DNA of 64,000 nt from an uncultured Desulfovibrio sp. GTDB lineage: Bacteria > Desulfobacterota > Desulfovibrionia > Desulfovibrionales > Desulfovibrionaceae. The notes beneath the pieces were generated by a model, which worked only from the letters and a program-made list of their open reading frames with translations, had not been told where the DNA came from and ran no database searches. Shown one piece after another: positions 7,201 to 16,607 of this stretch (positions within the stretch are counted from its first letter, which is position 1; each line of letters opens with the position of its first letter). The position numbers were made by a program, and so were the translations under genes. Where the stretch lies: positions 1 through 64,000 of the forward strand of contig NZ_CALUWO010000005.1 of assembly GCF_944324505.1 (NCBI RefSeq). The letters are read 5' to 3'.

Positions 7201-10016
7201 TGCCCCATTTCCTTGATGACGGCCGCGCAGCGCGGGCAGAGAGTGGGATGCATGACATCCGTTCCCAGTTCCGTGCTGTATATCCAGCAGCGTTCGCATT
7301 TTTCCCCTTTGGCCTTGGCCACGCCCACCGCCAGGCCGGGCACGTCGGCATCCCGCAGGGCCGTGTCCGGGGCCTCGGCCAGAGGCGCCAGGCCAATCTG
7401 CGACACAATGCAGAATTCGCGCAGGTCCGCATGCAGGCTTTCGATGCGTTCGCGGAGTTCATCGGCCACATAGAGGGTCACTTCCGTATCCAGCGAATGG
7501 CCCACCACGCCGTCGCGACGCAGCGGCTCGATGGCGCGGGTCATGGCGCCGCGCACGGCCATGAGCACATTCCAGTCATCGCGCACGCCGTCTTCCAGCA
7601 GGTAGGGGGTGCTGTCCTGGGCGGGCAGGGCAAAGACCGTGGGCACATCGGCATCACGCAGGTCATTGGGCAGGGCCAGGAAGATTTCCTCGGCCGTAAA
7701 GGACAGCACCGGCGCCATATCGCGGATGAGCAGGCAGAGCAGCAGATAGAGGGCCGTCTGGGCGGAGCGGCGTTCCACACTGGCAGGCGCCGAGGCATAG
7801 AGGCGGTCCTTGAGGCCGTCCAGATAGACGCCGGAAAGGTCCGTGGTGCAGTAATTGTGCAGCGAGTGATAGACCTTGTGGAATTCGTAATCCTCATAGG
7901 CCTGCTGGATGCGGTCATGCAGGCGGGCTGCCACGTCCAGGGCGTAGCGGTCCAGGGGCAGCAGGCGATCCAGGGGCAGCAGGTCCTTGCGGTGCAGGTC
8001 AAAGAGATTGCCGAGAATGAAGCGCGCCGTATTGCGGATGCGGCGATAGGCATCCACCAGACGGCCCAGAATTTCATCGGAAATGCGCACATCCTCGCGG
8101 TATTCCACGGAGCTGACCCACAGGCGGATGATTTCGGCACCGAATTTGTCGATGAGTTCCTGCGGGGCAATGACATTGCCCACGGACTTGGACATCTTGC
8201 GCCCGTTGCCGTCCACCACATAGCCGTGCGTGAGGACGGCGCGGTAGGGCGGCGTCTGGCGGGTGCCTTCGGCCACCAGCAGCGAGCTGTGGAACCAGCC
8301 GCGATGCTGGTCGGAGCCTTCCAGATAGAGATCCGCCGGGAAGGAGAGATCGGGACGGGCTTCCAGCACGGCAGACCAGCTGGTGCCGGAGTCAAACCAG
8401 ACATCGAGGATATCGCTTTCGCGCTTCCAGTGCGTGCCGCCGCATTTGGGGCAGACCAGGCCCTTGGGCACAATGTCTTCCAGCGGCGCCTCGTACCAGT
8501 AGTCGCAGCCCGTGGGGTGCTTGGCAAAGCGCTCGGTGAGGTCCCGCATCCACTGGGGATCGTTCCAGGCCTCACCGCAGTCTTCGCACAGCAGGGCCAT
8601 GATGGGAACGCCCCACTGCCGCTGACGGGAAATGCACCAGTCCGGGCGGGACTCGATCATATTGTAGATGCGTTCGCGTCCCCAGGAGGGAATCCAGCGC
8701 ACTTCGTTGTTGATGGCGTCCAGGGCACGCTGGCGCAGATTGTTTTTTTCCATGCTGATGAACCACTGGGTGGTGGCACGGAAGATCACCGGCTTCTTGC
8801 AGCGCCAGCAGTGCGGATAGGAATGGGAAATGGTGCCCGCGTGCAGCAGGGCGCCCACTTCCTTCAGCTTGTCGATGACGCGGGGATTGGCTTCAAAGAC
8901 ATTGAGGCCGGCAAAAAATTCCACGCTGGGCAGAAAACGGCCCGCATCGTCCAGGGGAGAATAGATGTCCAGCTTGTATTCCAGGCCCACTTCATAGTCT
9001 TCGCGGCCATGACCGGGGGCGGTATGTACGCAGCCGGTGCCGGCGTCCAGCGTCACATGGCGGCCGAGAATGAGGGGCGACTGGCGGTTGTAGAAGGGGT
9101 GGCGCGCCACCAGTCCTTCCAGACTGCTGCCCGTGGCGCGGGCGATTTCGCGCACGTCGCTCCAGCCGAAGGTGCGGGCGCAGCCTTCCAGCAGCTCGGC
9201 AGCCAGCAGATACTGCGCGCCGCCGGTTTCCACCAGCACATAGTCAAATTCCGGATGCAGGCACACGGCCATATTGTCCGGCAGGGTCCACGGCGTGGTG
9301 GTCCAGATGATCACGTAGGCGCGGGCGGGATCGGCGCCGGGCAGGCGTTCCGGCAGGCGGGGGTCATCAAGGGCAAAGCGCACGAAGATGGAGGGGGAGC
9401 TGTGATCGGCGTATTCCACCTCGGCCTCGGCCAGGGCCGTGTGGCAGGAGCAGCACCAGTAGATGGGCTTCTTGGCCCGGATGACATTGCCCTTTTCCAC
9501 AAAATTGGCCAGCTCGCGGGCCGTGGTGGCCTCGTATTCCGGCTTCATGCTCATATAGGGATTGTCCCAGTCGCCAAGCACGCCCAGGCGCTTGAATTCC
9601 TTGCGCTGGGTATTGATCCACTTGGTGGCATAGTCGCGGCAGCACTTGCGCACCACGTGGGCGGGCAGCTCCTTCTTCTTTTCCTTCAGTTCCTGCTCGA
9701 CCTTGAGTTCGATGGGCAGGCCGTGGCAGTCCCAGCCGGGCACGTAGCGGGCCTCGTGGCCCTGCATGTTGCGGGCCTTGATGATGATATCCTTGAGAAT
9801 CTTGTTGAGGGCCGTGCCCATGTGAATGTGCCCGTTGGCGTAGGGCGGTCCGTCGTGCAGCACGAAGGTGCCCTTGTGGGTATCGTGCTCGATCATGGCG
9901 CGGCAGGCGTCAATGTCTTCCCAGTGCTTGAGCATCTTCGGCTCGCGCTGGGCAAGATTGGCCTTCATGGGGAAGGCGGTCTGAGGCAGGTTCAGGCTTT
10001 TTTTATAGTCGCTCAT
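7197..10016 (-). CDS. ileS: Isoleucyl-tRNA synthetase
   Basis: Charges tRNA-Ile in the cytoplasm. It has 939 residues from the ATG at 10016, typical for bacterial IleS. The class I signature appears as [13 protein letters not shown] (about 55-67), the KMSKS loop as [10 protein letters not shown] at roughly residue 610, and the CP1 editing domain lies between. The C-terminal zinc site [12 protein letters not shown] with CPRCAAVI is intact, so this is the bacterial zinc-containing type. The leader from the predicted promoter to the ATG is only ~30 bases, leaving no room for a T-box. First gene of the operon with lspA, the PLDc_N protein and cpoB. Confidence 0.97.
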   Translation of the reverse strand: MSDYKKSLNLPQTAFPMKANLAQREPKMLKHWEDIDACRAMIEHDTHKGTFVLHDGPPYANGHIHMGTALNKILKDIIIKARNMQGHEARYVPGWDCHGLPIELKVEQELKEKKKELPAHVVRKCCRDYATKWINTQRKEFKRLGVLGDWDNPYMSMKPEYEATTARELANFVEKGNVIRAKKPIYWCCSCHTALAEAEVEYADHSSPSIFVRFALDDPRLPERLPGADPARAYVIIWTTTPWTLPDNMAVCLHPEFDYVLVETGGAQYLLAAELLEGCARTFGWSDVREIARATGSSLEGLVARHPFYNRQSPLILGRHVTLDAGTGCVHTAPGHGREDYEVGLEYKLDIYSPLDDAGRFLPSVEFFAGLNVFEANPRVIDKLKEVGALLHAGTISHSYPHCWRCKKPVIFRATTQWFISMEKNNLRQRALDAINNEVRWIPSWGRERIYNMIESRPDWCISRQRQWGVPIMALLCEDCGEAWNDPQWMRDLTERFAKHPTGCDYWYEAPLEDIVPKGLVCPKCGGTHWKRESDILDVWFDSGTSWSAVLEARPDLSFPADLYLEGSDQHRGWFHSSLLVAEGTRQTPPYRAVLTHGYVVDGNGRKMSKSVGNVIAPQELIDKFGAEIIRLWVSSVEYREDVRISDEILGRLVDAYRRIRNTARFILGNLFDLHRKDLLPLDRLLPLDRYALDVAARLHDRIQQAYEDYEFHKVYHSLHNYCTTDLSGVYLDGLKDRLYASAPASVERRSAQTALYLLLCLLIRDMAPVLSFTAEEIFLALPNDLRDADVPTVFALPAQDSTPYLLEDGVRDDWNVLMAVRGAMTRAIEPLRRDGVVGHSLDTEVTLYVADELRERIESLHADLREFCIVSQIGLAPLAEAPDTALRDADVPGLAVGVAKAKGEKCERCWIYSTELGTDVMHPTLCPRCAAVIKEMGQ

Positions 10017-10362
10017 GATGGCTCCCTGATAACAACGTAAGGCGGTAATTTTCCGCAAAGACGACAGTAAAGTCAAGCAATGGCCCGGCGGCCCCCGCAT
10101 GCGCCGGAACGGTCAGCCGGCCGTGGCGCCGGCCGCTGCTGCGGGAAAGACGGGATCGGTCCCTGTGCTGTGGCTGTCCCTGTTTTCGGCCCTGCCCGTG
10201 CCCCTTTTTCTGACCATGGTGTTTCCTGTCCGGCAGGGAGGCGGCCCTGCCCGTGCCTGCCCCGGGCGGCGTGGCCGTGACCGGAAAAGGGGGTGGCAGC
10301 CGCCGGGCCTGCCATGGCAGCGCCTGCCGGCGGACAGGCCGCGTCGGGAGGACCTGCCCGTG
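10017..10362. other. Intergenic region between hypC and ileS
   Basis: Apart from the ileS promoter at 10047-10076 I see only GC-rich inverted repeats (for example GCCGGCCGTGGCGCCGGC near 10118). There is no convincing terminator with a T-run for hypC and no coding frame of quality. Confidence 0.5.
10047..10076 (-). promoter_or_regulatory. Probable sigma70 promoter of the ileS operon
   Basis: On the minus strand TTGACT (10076-10071), an 18-bp spacer and AAAATT (10052-10047), about 30 bases upstream of the ileS ATG. Confidence 0.55.
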
Positions 10363-10614
10363 CTAGAACGGGGCGGGCCGGCCCTCGTCGGCTTCTACCA
10401 GTTCCCGCAGTGCCGCCAGGTTTTCGCGGGCTTCTTCGGGCGTGAGGGCATGCAGGGCAAAGCCCGCATGCACGATGACATAGTCGCCCACCTTGGGTTC
10501 TTCAGGCAGGAGCATCATGGACGCGGTGAGAAAGGTCTGGCTTTCTCCCACGCGCACGCGGGCCATGCCCGCCTCCTGCAATTCCACAATCTGGGCCGGA
10601 ATGGCGAGACACAT
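10363..10614 (-). CDS. hypC: Hydrogenase maturation chaperone HypC
   Basis: Small chaperone that, with HypD, carries the Fe(CN)2CO unit to the [NiFe]-hydrogenase large subunit. It has 83 residues beginning MCLAIPAQIVE, with the essential Cys2, and includes VGDYVIVHAGFALHAL, the usual HypC core. A GGAGA ribosome-binding site precedes the ATG. It lies downstream of the Nhc complex but is separated from it by a terminator. No other hyp gene is in the window, so its partners and target hydrogenase are elsewhere. Confidence 0.93.
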   Translation of the reverse strand: MCLAIPAQIVELQEAGMARVRVGESQTFLTASMMLLPEEPKVGDYVIVHAGFALHALTPEEARENLAALRELVEADEGRPAPF

Positions 10615-10630
10615 AGCGTCGTCTCCTTGT

Positions 10631-10659
10631 AAAAAGGGGCGCGGTCAGGCCGCGCCCCT
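10631..10659 (-). terminator. Terminator at the end of the nhc operon
   Basis: Stem GGGGCGCGG / CCGCGCCCC (10636-10659) followed on the minus strand by TTTTT. It lies between the small nhcD gene and hypC, so hypC transcription depends on read-through or on its own promoter. Confidence 0.8.
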
Positions 10660-10667
10660 GTTGTGCG

Positions 10668-10835
10668 TTACCGTACTGCCTTGCTCCGGCTGCGACGCCG
10701 CTTGCGCTTGTCATTGCCGGGCCGGTAGAGAAAGAGGTTCCAGAAGAGAACATACAGCGGAAGGGTAAGGAACATGAGCAGATAGGCCCATTCCTTGGTA
10801 TGCAGAAAGTAGTCGTAGAAGGTCTGGAATTCCAT
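10668..10835 (-). CDS. nhcD: Small membrane subunit of the nine-heme cytochrome complex
   Basis: A 55-residue gene easily missed because of its length. The protein starts MEFQTFYDYFLHTKEW, has one hydrophobic helix (AYLLMFLTLPLYVLFWNLFL) and a very basic tail (KRKRRRSRSKAVR). This size and layout match HmcD-type small subunits of the Hmc/Nhc family. It starts 9 bases after the nhcC stop with a GGGAGG ribosome-binding site and ends just before the operon terminator. The topology (basic end cytoplasmic) is inferred by the positive-inside rule. Confidence 0.85.
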   Translation of the reverse strand: MEFQTFYDYFLHTKEWAYLLMFLTLPLYVLFWNLFLYRPGNDKRKRRRSRSKAVR

Positions 10836-10844
10836 GTTCCCTCC

Positions 10845-12062
10845 CTAACCGTGATGCCGGAAGTGCGGGTGTTCGTACAGCACCGGCATGTGATAGACGA
10901 TGAAGCGGTAGACCGTGATGATGAGCGTCACAATGAAGATGGACACCGTGACTTCCTCCCAGCTGGGGAAGTAGCGCTGATCGGCCGGCAGCTGCCAGTT
11001 GAAGGCCACCATGCTCACATTGAAGCGATTGAAGATGATGCCCAGCACGGTGATGACCGAGGCGATCTGACAGGTGCGGGCGCTGCCGTCCCGTGCGCCC
11101 TTGGCATAGATGAAGGCCGGCAGCAGCACAAAGCCCAGCATTTCCACCAGCCAGATGGCGCCGTAGACCGTGGGCAGATAGGACAGATTGTTCTGCACCA
11201 GCATGTCGATGAGCTTGAGCATGAAATAGCCCACCAGGATGAAGGAAGCCGCCCGGCCGAAACTCAGGGTGACCAGGTGGGCATCCTTGGCATGATTGGT
11301 ATCCATGTAGAAGCTCAGGCCGCGGTGGGCCAGCATGCCTTCAAAGATGACCATGGAAGCGCCGGCCGCCATGGAGCTGACAAAGAAGAACATGGGCATG
11401 AAGGGCGAATACCACAGCGGATGCAGCTTGCCGGGCGCAATGAGGAAGAGCGACCCCAGGGAGGACTGATGCAGGGTGGAGAGCGTCACGCCGAAGATGG
11501 TCAGCAGGATGACGGTCTTGGTGATGAGCTTGTGAAAGACCCGCAGTATGGGAAAGCGGTAGGCCAGCCATTCGATGGGCATGACCGAGAATTCGCAGAA
11601 CAGCACCGTCACATAGGTTGCCACGCACAGGCCCACTTCAAAAAGTACGGACGTGGTGCCCGGAAAGAAGAAGGCATAGGGCAGGCGCAGCGGGTGCCCG
11701 AGGTCATAGTGCAGGGCCACCACCACAAAGAAATAGCCCAGAAAGGCCGTGGTCACGGCCGGCCGCACAGCCGAGTGAAAACGCTTGAGGCCGATGACGT
11801 AGCAGGCCACGGTGGTAAAGTAGCCGCCGGCGGCCAGGGCCACCCCGCAGAGCAGGTCAAAGCCGATCCAGATGCCCCAGGGGTAGTTGTCGTCAAGGTT
11901 GGAGACGGCCCCGATACCCTTGGTGAAACGCAGGATGGTGACCACCAGACCAACGGCAAGGATGATGTAGGTGAGAATATTGCCCAGAGTCGGCCGGAAG
12001 AAGGGCGACAGGTTGAGCATCTTCTCCCGTGTGGGCATGGGAATGTCGTAATGTCCTGCCAT
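10845..12062 (-). CDS. nhcC: NrfD/HmcC-like integral membrane subunit of the Nhc complex
   Basis: Integral membrane quinone-interacting subunit of the NrfD/PsrC superfamily, expected to pass electrons between the periplasmic FeS subunit and menaquinone. It has 405 residues with about ten hydrophobic helices, the PWGIWIGFDLLCGVALAAGG block of helix 2, HYDLGHPLR, and HQSSLGSLFLIAPGKLHPLWYSPFMP, all typical of HmcC-like proteins. The ATG overlaps the nhcB stop by one base (TAATG). No heme-binding cysteine motif is present. Confidence 0.92.
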   Translation of the reverse strand: MAGHYDIPMPTREKMLNLSPFFRPTLGNILTYIILAVGLVVTILRFTKGIGAVSNLDDNYPWGIWIGFDLLCGVALAAGGYFTTVACYVIGLKRFHSAVRPAVTTAFLGYFFVVVALHYDLGHPLRLPYAFFFPGTTSVLFEVGLCVATYVTVLFCEFSVMPIEWLAYRFPILRVFHKLITKTVILLTIFGVTLSTLHQSSLGSLFLIAPGKLHPLWYSPFMPMFFFVSSMAAGASMVIFEGMLAHRGLSFYMDTNHAKDAHLVTLSFGRAASFILVGYFMLKLIDMLVQNNLSYLPTVYGAIWLVEMLGFVLLPAFIYAKGARDGSARTCQIASVITVLGIIFNRFNVSMVAFNWQLPADQRYFPSWEEVTVSIFIVTLIITVYRFIVYHMPVLYEHPHFRHHG

Positions 12063-13177
12063 TAGTGGTCCTCCTTGCGGGCCAGCTGGGCAGCGTCCAG
12101 GGCGGCCAGCCGGCGTTCTTCCACGGCGTCTTCCAGAGCCTTGCGGGCCGCTTCGGCCGCTTCGGGACCCTGATCGCGTTCAATGCGGCGCACGGCGTCG
12201 TCCATGGCAGCGGCCATGTCCTGGCGCACGGCGGCGCGCATGATCTTGTTGCGCATTTCGTTGCGGGCCTCGCGGCTCTTGGTGATGCCGTATATCCCGC
12301 CGATGAGAATGGGCCAGAAGGCCACAATGAGCGGCACGGTACCCAGGGCGCCATAGGTCAGTTCGCCCATGGGCTGATCGCCCAGGTGGGTGTCCAGCCC
12401 CAGGTCGTGCATGACCCCCGATGCCTCGTAGGGGGTGAGGTGGGCCTTGCCCGCCGTCTGGCGGCTGGCCGGGGCCAGAACCATCCAGGCCGTGCCGCCG
12501 GCATCGTTTTCGCCATAGATATAGTCGGAATAGCGGCCCGGATTTTCCTCGATGCGGCGATGGGCCAGCTTGATGAGGTCGTTGCGGTGCCCGAAGGTCA
12601 GGGCATCCATGGGGCAGGCCTCCACACAGCCGGGCAGCAGCCCTTCGTCCAGCCGGGACTTGCAGAAGGTGCACTTCTGCACCAGGGGGTCGAAGGGTTC
12701 GTCGTACTGGAAGCCGGGAACATAGAAGGGACAGGCGATCATGCAGTAACGGCAGCCCACGCAGTGGTCACCGTTATAGGAAACGCTGCCGTCGGGATTC
12801 TTGGAAAAGCACTTGGCAAAGCAGGCCGAGGCACAGGCCGGCTCGTTGCAGTGAAAGCATTGCAGCTTGCGGAAAAAGGGCTTGTCGTCAATGGTGTACT
12901 GATTGATCACGGTCCACTGATAGGCAGACGTGCGCCGGCGTACGCCCAGGATGTCCCTGTCGCTGAAGGGAATTTCAGGCTGGGGCAGATGATTGACGGC
13001 ATTGCAGGCTTCTTCGCACTGCCGGCAGCCGATGCAGCGGGTAACGTCGTGAAGAACGCCATAGCTGTCCGGGTAACCAGGAAAGACATGGCCCTTGGCC
13101 GCTGTCGGCACGGGACCGGCCAGGGCACCGGTGACGCCGGCAGAGCCGAGAAGGGCAAGGAATTTTCTGCGATTCAT
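12062..13177 (-). CDS. nhcB: Periplasmic four-cluster ferredoxin subunit of the Nhc complex
   Basis: Electron-transfer subunit with four [4Fe-4S] clusters (DMSO-reductase-B/HmcB family). It has 371 residues. The N-terminus MNRRKFLALLGSAGVTGALAG is a Tat-type signal. Cysteine groups are CIGCRQCEEAC, CFHCNEPACASAC, CVGCRYCMIAC and CTFCKSRL...CVEAC. A hydrophobic segment near residue 285 (LIVAFWPILIGGIYGI) probably anchors it, followed by a charged helical tail. It starts 15 bases after nhcA and overlaps nhcC. Confidence 0.93.
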   Translation of the reverse strand: MNRRKFLALLGSAGVTGALAGPVPTAAKGHVFPGYPDSYGVLHDVTRCIGCRQCEEACNAVNHLPQPEIPFSDRDILGVRRRTSAYQWTVINQYTIDDKPFFRKLQCFHCNEPACASACFAKCFSKNPDGSVSYNGDHCVGCRYCMIACPFYVPGFQYDEPFDPLVQKCTFCKSRLDEGLLPGCVEACPMDALTFGHRNDLIKLAHRRIEENPGRYSDYIYGENDAGGTAWMVLAPASRQTAGKAHLTPYEASGVMHDLGLDTHLGDQPMGELTYGALGTVPLIVAFWPILIGGIYGITKSREARNEMRNKIMRAAVRQDMAAAMDDAVRRIERDQGPEAAEAARKALEDAVEERRLAALDAAQLARKEDH

Positions 13178-13192
13178 GATGATCCCCTGCGG

Positions 13193-14158
13193 CTACTGGT
13201 GAATGGGCTTGTGGCAGCTGACACAGTTGGTCTTGATGGGGCGTGCCACCTGCATGGCGTCATGGCAGCCCATGCACTGCAGGTGATAGGCGGCCTTGAG
13301 GTCGGGCTTGCCGGGATCGGTGGGATCGGGGCGCGTGCCGTGGCAGTTGGCACAGGGCGGCGGCGTGGCCGAAGCCGGGCTGTTGTGATGGCAGGCCGTG
13401 CAGAGCGTGGCCGGATCGGTGTGGAAGGCCGCGGCCAGATTGTCCCCCTCGATGCGGCTCATGAGCGAGGCCACGTGACGGCGATGTCCGAAATAGTTGG
13501 GGCCGTACTTGTGGGACAGGCTGTCCAGACGCAGGCGTGTGGGCAGGAATTCCGGCCGCAGCGGCGTGGCATAGCGCTTTTCCAGCACGGTCTTCACGGC
13601 CAGGGCTTCGCGTTCCTCGTCCGGCAGGGTGCCCATGGCGGCCTGGCGCAGCTGATCGGCCGTCATGTCCTTGGTGACGGTATGGCAGACGGCACACCAG
13701 CGGTCATCGCGGGAGGGCTTGACAAGGCTGTGGCAGCCGGCGCACTGGCGCTGCTTCAGCTGGCGTTCGTGACAGCTCACGCAGCTGTTGGGCACCACGC
13801 CGCCGGTGCGGGAGGTGATGACACGGGCGTGCATGGCCCGTTCCAGGGTGACGTAGCCCCCTTCCTTCTTGCCTTCCAGCGAATGGCATTCCCCGCATTT
13901 CTGCGGATCGCCGGTATGGTGGCAGGCGGTACAGTCCTCAATTTTCCGTTCGTGCAGCAGGTGATTGAAGACGACGGGTTTCATGCTGCTGCCCTTGGGC
14001 GACATGGCCTCTGTGGCAGGCAGCATCATGATGGCCGAAGGCGCACCGCTGCTGGTTTCTTCCAGCGCCGGCTCGTCTGCCGAAGCCGGTGGAACGAGCA
14101 GCAGACAGGAGGCAAGCACAAGCAGCATGCCTGACAGGAACCGGGATAAATACCGCAT
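13193..14158 (-). CDS. nhcA: Nine-heme cytochrome c
   Basis: Periplasmic multiheme cytochrome that exchanges electrons with tetraheme cytochrome c3 and feeds the membrane complex. It has 321 residues, with a signal peptide ending at PASA/DE. I count exactly nine CxxCH motifs (CTACH, CGECH, CVSCH, CAGCH, CAVCH, CTACH, CANCH, CMGCH, CVSCH), the number known for the D. desulfuricans nine-heme cytochrome. There is a gap of about 120 residues between the fifth and sixth motifs, consistent with the two c3-like domain layout of that protein. First gene of the operon, with AGGGGA before the ATG. Confidence 0.95.
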   Translation of the reverse strand: MRYLSRFLSGMLLVLASCLLLVPPASADEPALEETSSGAPSAIMMLPATEAMSPKGSSMKPVVFNHLLHERKIEDCTACHHTGDPQKCGECHSLEGKKEGGYVTLERAMHARVITSRTGGVVPNSCVSCHERQLKQRQCAGCHSLVKPSRDDRWCAVCHTVTKDMTADQLRQAAMGTLPDEEREALAVKTVLEKRYATPLRPEFLPTRLRLDSLSHKYGPNYFGHRRHVASLMSRIEGDNLAAAFHTDPATLCTACHHNSPASATPPPCANCHGTRPDPTDPGKPDLKAAYHLQCMGCHDAMQVARPIKTNCVSCHKPIHQ

Positions 14159-14239
14159 AGAGATTCCCCTGAGAAACGTGATGCAGGCAGCCGGAAGGCT
14201 GTGTGCCTGCGAAAGCGGGACAAATGCTATTACGTGCCG

Positions 14240-14268
14240 AATTTACCCGCAGAGCATGGTTGCGTCAA
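14240..14268 (-). promoter_or_regulatory. Sigma70 promoter of the nhcABCD operon
   Basis: On the minus strand TTGACG (14268-14263), a 17-bp spacer and TAAATT (14245-14240). It predicts a leader of about 75 bases before nhcA. The rest of the 14269-14536 gap towards miaA holds only GC-rich sequence with no supported feature. Confidence 0.7.
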
Positions 14269-14536
14269 GGTAAAGAGAGGGCAACAAGGGACAGAACGCG
14301 GGAACAGACGGCCGGGGCAGCAGGGGCCTTTGCCGCCCTGCTGTCTTGCCGGGCGAAAGGGCAGCAGGCATCCTGCGCCGCCTGGCGGCGCAGGGGCGCG
14401 CGCCATGACCGTAGCGGGTGGAAACGTGCCGGCGCGGAGCAGGTGCTGCTGGCGGGGAAAGGCCGCACCCGTCGGGCAGCCAGCCGGCAGGCGGGGGGGA
14501 GACAGGCGGCAGATAGTTGGGAAACAGGCGGGCGCG

Positions 14537-15454
14537 TCAGGGCCGCTGCTGCCGGATGAGGCGCAGCAGGGCGGCGCTGTCCGCCGGCGGGCAGGGCCGG
14601 GCCTGCGGACGGCCCCGGAACCAGGTGAGCTGCCGCTTGGCGTAGGCACGGGTATGGTGCAGCCAGAGCTGGCGGCAGGCGTCCAGCGTCAGCTCGCCCC
14701 GCAGGTGGGCCAGCACCTCGGCACAGCCGATGCCGGACCAGCCCGGCGCGGCGGGGTCGTCATTGTCCTGCCGGGCGGCGCGGGCCTCGTCAAGGGCGCC
14801 GTTGCGCAGCATGAGGTCAATGCGACGGGCAAGGCGGGGCGTGAGCCAGTCCAGCGTGGGCGCCATGTAGAAGAGCGGTCCGGCGCAGAAGGGGGCGCTC
14901 ATGGCATGATCATGCCACCAGCTGAAGGGCCGGCCGGTGGCGCTGTGTACTTCCAGAGCGCGCACAATGCGCTGGCGGTCATTGGGATGGATGCGTGCGG
15001 CATAGGCCGGATCGTGGCTGGCCAGCAGGGCGTGCAGGGCCGGAGCGCCCTCCTGTGCCAGGCGGGCTTCCCAGCGGGCCGTCACTTCCGGCGGTACGGG
15101 TGGAATGGCCGCAATGCCGTGCAGCAGGGTCTGAAAATACAGCCCTGTGCCGCCCACCACAATGGCCGTCCGGCCGCGGGCCAGGATGTCCCGCACCGCA
15201 GCCACCGCGCGCTCGGCCCAGCGTCCGGCGCTGATCTTCCTGTCCGTGGGCAGAAAGCCGTAGAGATGATGCGGGCAGGCGGCCTGCTCCTCCGGCGAGG
15301 GCTGGGCCGTGATCAGCGGAAAGCGGGCATAGACCTGCCGGGAATCGGCATTGACGATTTCGCCGTCGAGGGCATGGGCCAGCTGGATGGCGGCTTCGGT
15401 CTTGCCGCAGCCGGTGGGGCCGGCAAGGCAGATGACCGGCAGAGGCGCCGTCAT
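14537..15454 (-). CDS. miaA: tRNA dimethylallyltransferase
   Basis: Adds dimethylallyl to A37 of tRNAs reading UNN codons. It has 305 residues from the ATG at 15454, which overlaps the coaD stop (ATGA). The P-loop is GPTGCGKTEAA near the N-terminus, with DSRQVYARFPLITAQPS, the GGTGLYFQTLLHG block and the conserved YAKRQLTWFRG near the C-terminus. A longer frame upstream is inside coaD and is rejected. Third gene of an rsmD-coaD-miaA operon. Confidence 0.95.
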   Translation of the reverse strand: MTAPLPVICLAGPTGCGKTEAAIQLAHALDGEIVNADSRQVYARFPLITAQPSPEEQAACPHHLYGFLPTDRKISAGRWAERAVAAVRDILARGRTAIVVGGTGLYFQTLLHGIAAIPPVPPEVTARWEARLAQEGAPALHALLASHDPAYAARIHPNDRQRIVRALEVHSATGRPFSWWHDHAMSAPFCAGPLFYMAPTLDWLTPRLARRIDLMLRNGALDEARAARQDNDDPAAPGWSGIGCAEVLAHLRGELTLDACRQLWLHHTRAYAKRQLTWFRGRPQARPCPPADSAALLRLIRQQRP

Positions 15455-15999
15455 TCCCTGTCCGTCCGGCGAAAGCCGCCGAAGGGGGCGGAGAGGCAGG
15501 GGGTGCCCTGGCGCACTTCGCCGTTGGCATGCTTTGCTTCCAGGCAGCGGCGAATGTTTTCCGGCACCAGGCCCTTGATGTCCGCGCCGTGGCTGGCGGC
15601 AGCCTTCACAATGGTGGAGCTGATGAAGAGCCACTGGTAGTCGGTCATGAGAAAGACGGTCTGAATATGGCGTTGGAGGCGCCGGTTCATGAGAGCCAGC
15701 TGGAATTCGTATTCAAAATCGCTGATGGCGCGCAGGCCCCGCAGAATGGCACAGGCGCCGCGCTGGGCCGCATAGTCCACGGTCAGCCCGGAAAAGGGTT
15801 CCACCAGGGCGTTGGCTTCCCCGGCCAGAGCCTCTCTGGCCATGAGCACACGTTCTTCCTGGGTGAACAGGGGCTTTTTGGGCGTATTGTCGGCAACGGC
15901 CACGATGATCTGGTCAAACACTTCCAGACCGCGCCGGATAAGGCTGATGTGGCCGTTGGTCAGGGGATCGAATGTTCCGGGATAGAGGGCGATTTTCAT
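15451..15999 (-). CDS. coaD: Phosphopantetheine adenylyltransferase
   Basis: Penultimate step of coenzyme A synthesis: 4'-phosphopantetheine plus ATP to dephospho-CoA. It has 182 residues from the ATG at 15999. Signature blocks are YPGTFDPLTNGHISLI (nucleotidyltransferase HxGH-type), RGLRAISDFEYEFQLALMNR, and ISSTIVKAAASHGADI (ISSTxVR-like). The C-terminus is a little longer than usual (ends SAPFGGFRRTDRE). The ATG overlaps the rsmD stop. Confidence 0.96.
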   Translation of the reverse strand: MKIALYPGTFDPLTNGHISLIRRGLEVFDQIIVAVADNTPKKPLFTQEERVLMAREALAGEANALVEPFSGLTVDYAAQRGACAILRGLRAISDFEYEFQLALMNRRLQRHIQTVFLMTDYQWLFISSTIVKAAASHGADIKGLVPENIRRCLEAKHANGEVRQGTPCLSAPFGGFRRTDRE

Positions 16000-16550
16000 G
16001 CTGCCAGTGTCCATAGGATGATGCGAGTCTGGCCGAAGGTCCGTTCGGTCAGCAGTTCCAGTTGCGGGGGGGCGCTGACGGGGGCGCCCAGCTCCACTTC
16101 CGCGCAGACCATGGCGCCGGAAGCCAGCCAGCCGCGTTCCACCAGGCCCGTAAGGGCCATGTTGCAGAGATTTTTGCGGTAGGGCGGGTCCAGAAAGACC
16201 AGACCGTAGGGATAGTGGGGCGGACGCAGCAGTACCTTGCGCACGTCGTCCCGTACCAGGTGCGCCCTGTCCGTCAGGCCCAGGTCCTCGATATTGCGCA
16301 GCAGGCATTTTACCGCAGGCAGGGCATTTTCCACCAGCAGGGCCTCGGCGGCGCCCCGGCTCAGGCATTCAAAGGCCAGGCTGCCGCTGCCGGCAAAAAG
16401 GTCCAGCACCCGCAGGCCGTCCCAGTCCAGCCCCCGGGACAGGAGCATGGAAAACAGGGCCTCGCGGGTTTTGCCCATGGCGGGGCGATAGCCCTCGCCT
16501 TCCACGGTACGCAGGCGGCGTCCGCCCAGAGTTCCGGCAATGATACGCAT
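15996..16550 (-). CDS. rsmD: 16S rRNA (guanine-N2)-methyltransferase RsmD
   Basis: Methylates G966 of 16S rRNA. It has 184 residues, starting MRIIAGTLGGRRL, with RPAMGKTREALFSML, the SAM motif VLDLFAGSGSLAFECLSRG, and the catalytic LDPPYRK. Length and motif order are standard. Pairing of rsmD with coaD is common in bacteria, and the two genes overlap by four bases. Confidence 0.95.
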   Translation of the reverse strand: MRIIAGTLGGRRLRTVEGEGYRPAMGKTREALFSMLLSRGLDWDGLRVLDLFAGSGSLAFECLSRGAAEALLVENALPAVKCLLRNIEDLGLTDRAHLVRDDVRKVLLRPPHYPYGLVFLDPPYRKNLCNMALTGLVERGWLASGAMVCAEVELGAPVSAPPQLELLTERTFGQTRIILWTLAA

Positions 16551-16579
16551 AGTGATCCTGTTGTGCTGCTGGCGGAGAC

Positions 16580-16598
16580 GGCGGGGCTGTGCCCCGCC
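16580..16598. other. GC hairpin between the beta-CASP gene and rsmD
   Basis: Perfect 8-bp stem GGCGGGGC/GCCCCGCC with a 3-base loop. There is no T-run on either side, so it may slow decay or transcription but is not a standard terminator. Confidence 0.5.
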
Positions 16599-16607
16599 GC
16601 CGGAAGA

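Noticed and set aside
7248..10040. A 930-residue open frame on the plus strand opposite ileS
   Set aside because: Mirror of ileS codons; composition is Gly/His/Val-rich with no domain.
10017..10076. T-box leader upstream of ileS
   Set aside because: The promoter lies about 30 bases from the start codon, leaving no room for a T-box, and no T-box core sequence is seen.
12029..14134. A 701-residue open frame on the plus strand opposite nhcA and nhcB
   Set aside because: Antisense shadow of genes with nine heme motifs and four FeS clusters; no recognisable domain or ribosome-binding site.
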